Assembly: GCA_022576105.1 (NCBI GenBank)
Contig: JACZRM010000107.1
Span: 1-6,232 of the forward strand
From: Chloroflexota bacterium
Lineage (GTDB): Bacteria > Chloroflexota > Dehalococcoidia > UBA3495
Reading direction: 5' to 3'
DNA: 6,232 nucleotides
Shown here piece by piece: positions 6,172-6,232 of this stretch. A program made the position numbers and the translations under genes. The notes below the pieces were generated by a model. That model was not told the origin of the DNA, ran no database searches, and saw only the letters and a program-made list of their open reading frames with translations. Within the stretch, counting starts at the first letter, position 1, and each line of letters starts with the position of its first letter.

Positions 6172-6232
6172 GGCCTGGATCTCCGGGTTGGTCTTGATTT
6201 ACCGTCGCACCAGGTCTGGGTCGATGGGCTCG
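6172..6232 (-). pseudogene. Upstream aminotransferase coding sequence interrupted by an in-frame TAA
   Basis: Read on the minus strand in the frame of the aminotransferase, this segment gives EPIDPDLVRR, a stop (TAA, plus-strand TTA at 6199-6201), then IKTNPEIQA, joining directly to VMITHNETSTGV. Both sides look like the family, which commonly has a run of the form DPDxVRxxIxxNPEIKAV before THNETSTG. The stop therefore seems to replace one sense codon; AAA, GAA or CAA would each be one base away. It may be a true nonsense mutation or a base-calling error near a contig end. No new ribosome site that would restart translation just downstream is evident. Confidence 0.6.

Overview
The window is a 6.2 kb stretch of moderately GC-rich bacterial DNA, densely coded, with short intergenic gaps and clear Shine-Dalgarno sites. 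It holds ordinary housekeeping metabolism, with no phage, plasmid, CRISPR or transposase genes. The protein style (a short ArgB, a bifunctional ArgJ, a DUF1015 protein, an alanine-glyoxylate-type class V aminotransferase) and the dispersed-looking palindromic element at 4737-4811 suggest a Chloroflexota genome of the Dehalococcoidia/SAR202 kind. That placement rests on my memory of such genomes, not on a search, and is tentative.

Layout. On the minus strand, argJ (2188 to 971) is followed after 29 bases by argB (941 to 150); together they form a two-gene arginine operon. Bases 1-149 beyond argB hold no gene I can identify. Divergent from argJ, across a 175-base region with candidate promoters in both directions, lies a plus-strand pair: a DUF1015 protein (2364-3653) and, 49 bases later, an FMN-dependent nitronate monooxygenase-family protein (3703-4677). 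A convergent gap of 154 bases (4678-4831) carries a 75-base inverted-repeat element. The right side reads on the minus strand: a small helical, probably coiled-coil protein of unknown function (5314 to 4832), and upstream of it the C-terminal two thirds of a class V aminotransferase (6171 to 5461), which runs toward the right edge.

How the genes fit together. ArgJ moves the acetyl group from N-acetylornithine back to glutamate, and ArgB phosphorylates the resulting N-acetylglutamate, so the left operon supplies the first steps of a recycling arginine pathway. The DUF1015 protein and the aminotransferase may both touch serine metabolism: DUF1015 genes often sit beside serA and serC-like genes, and the protein has a GDGHHRYEAA motif resembling that of ParB-fold serine kinases. 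This is inference. The nitronate monooxygenase-like flavoprotein has no evident link to its neighbours.

Most notable points: an in-frame TAA (6199-6201) interrupts the aminotransferase reading frame although family-like sequence continues on both sides; the 75-base palindromic element is built from two inverted copies of the same end sequences; a perfect 9-base inverted repeat brackets a consensus -10 box upstream of the coiled-coil gene; and the ArgB lacks the N-terminal extension usually needed for arginine feedback, although it is paired with a recycling-type ArgJ. I see no convincing novel multi-gene system here.
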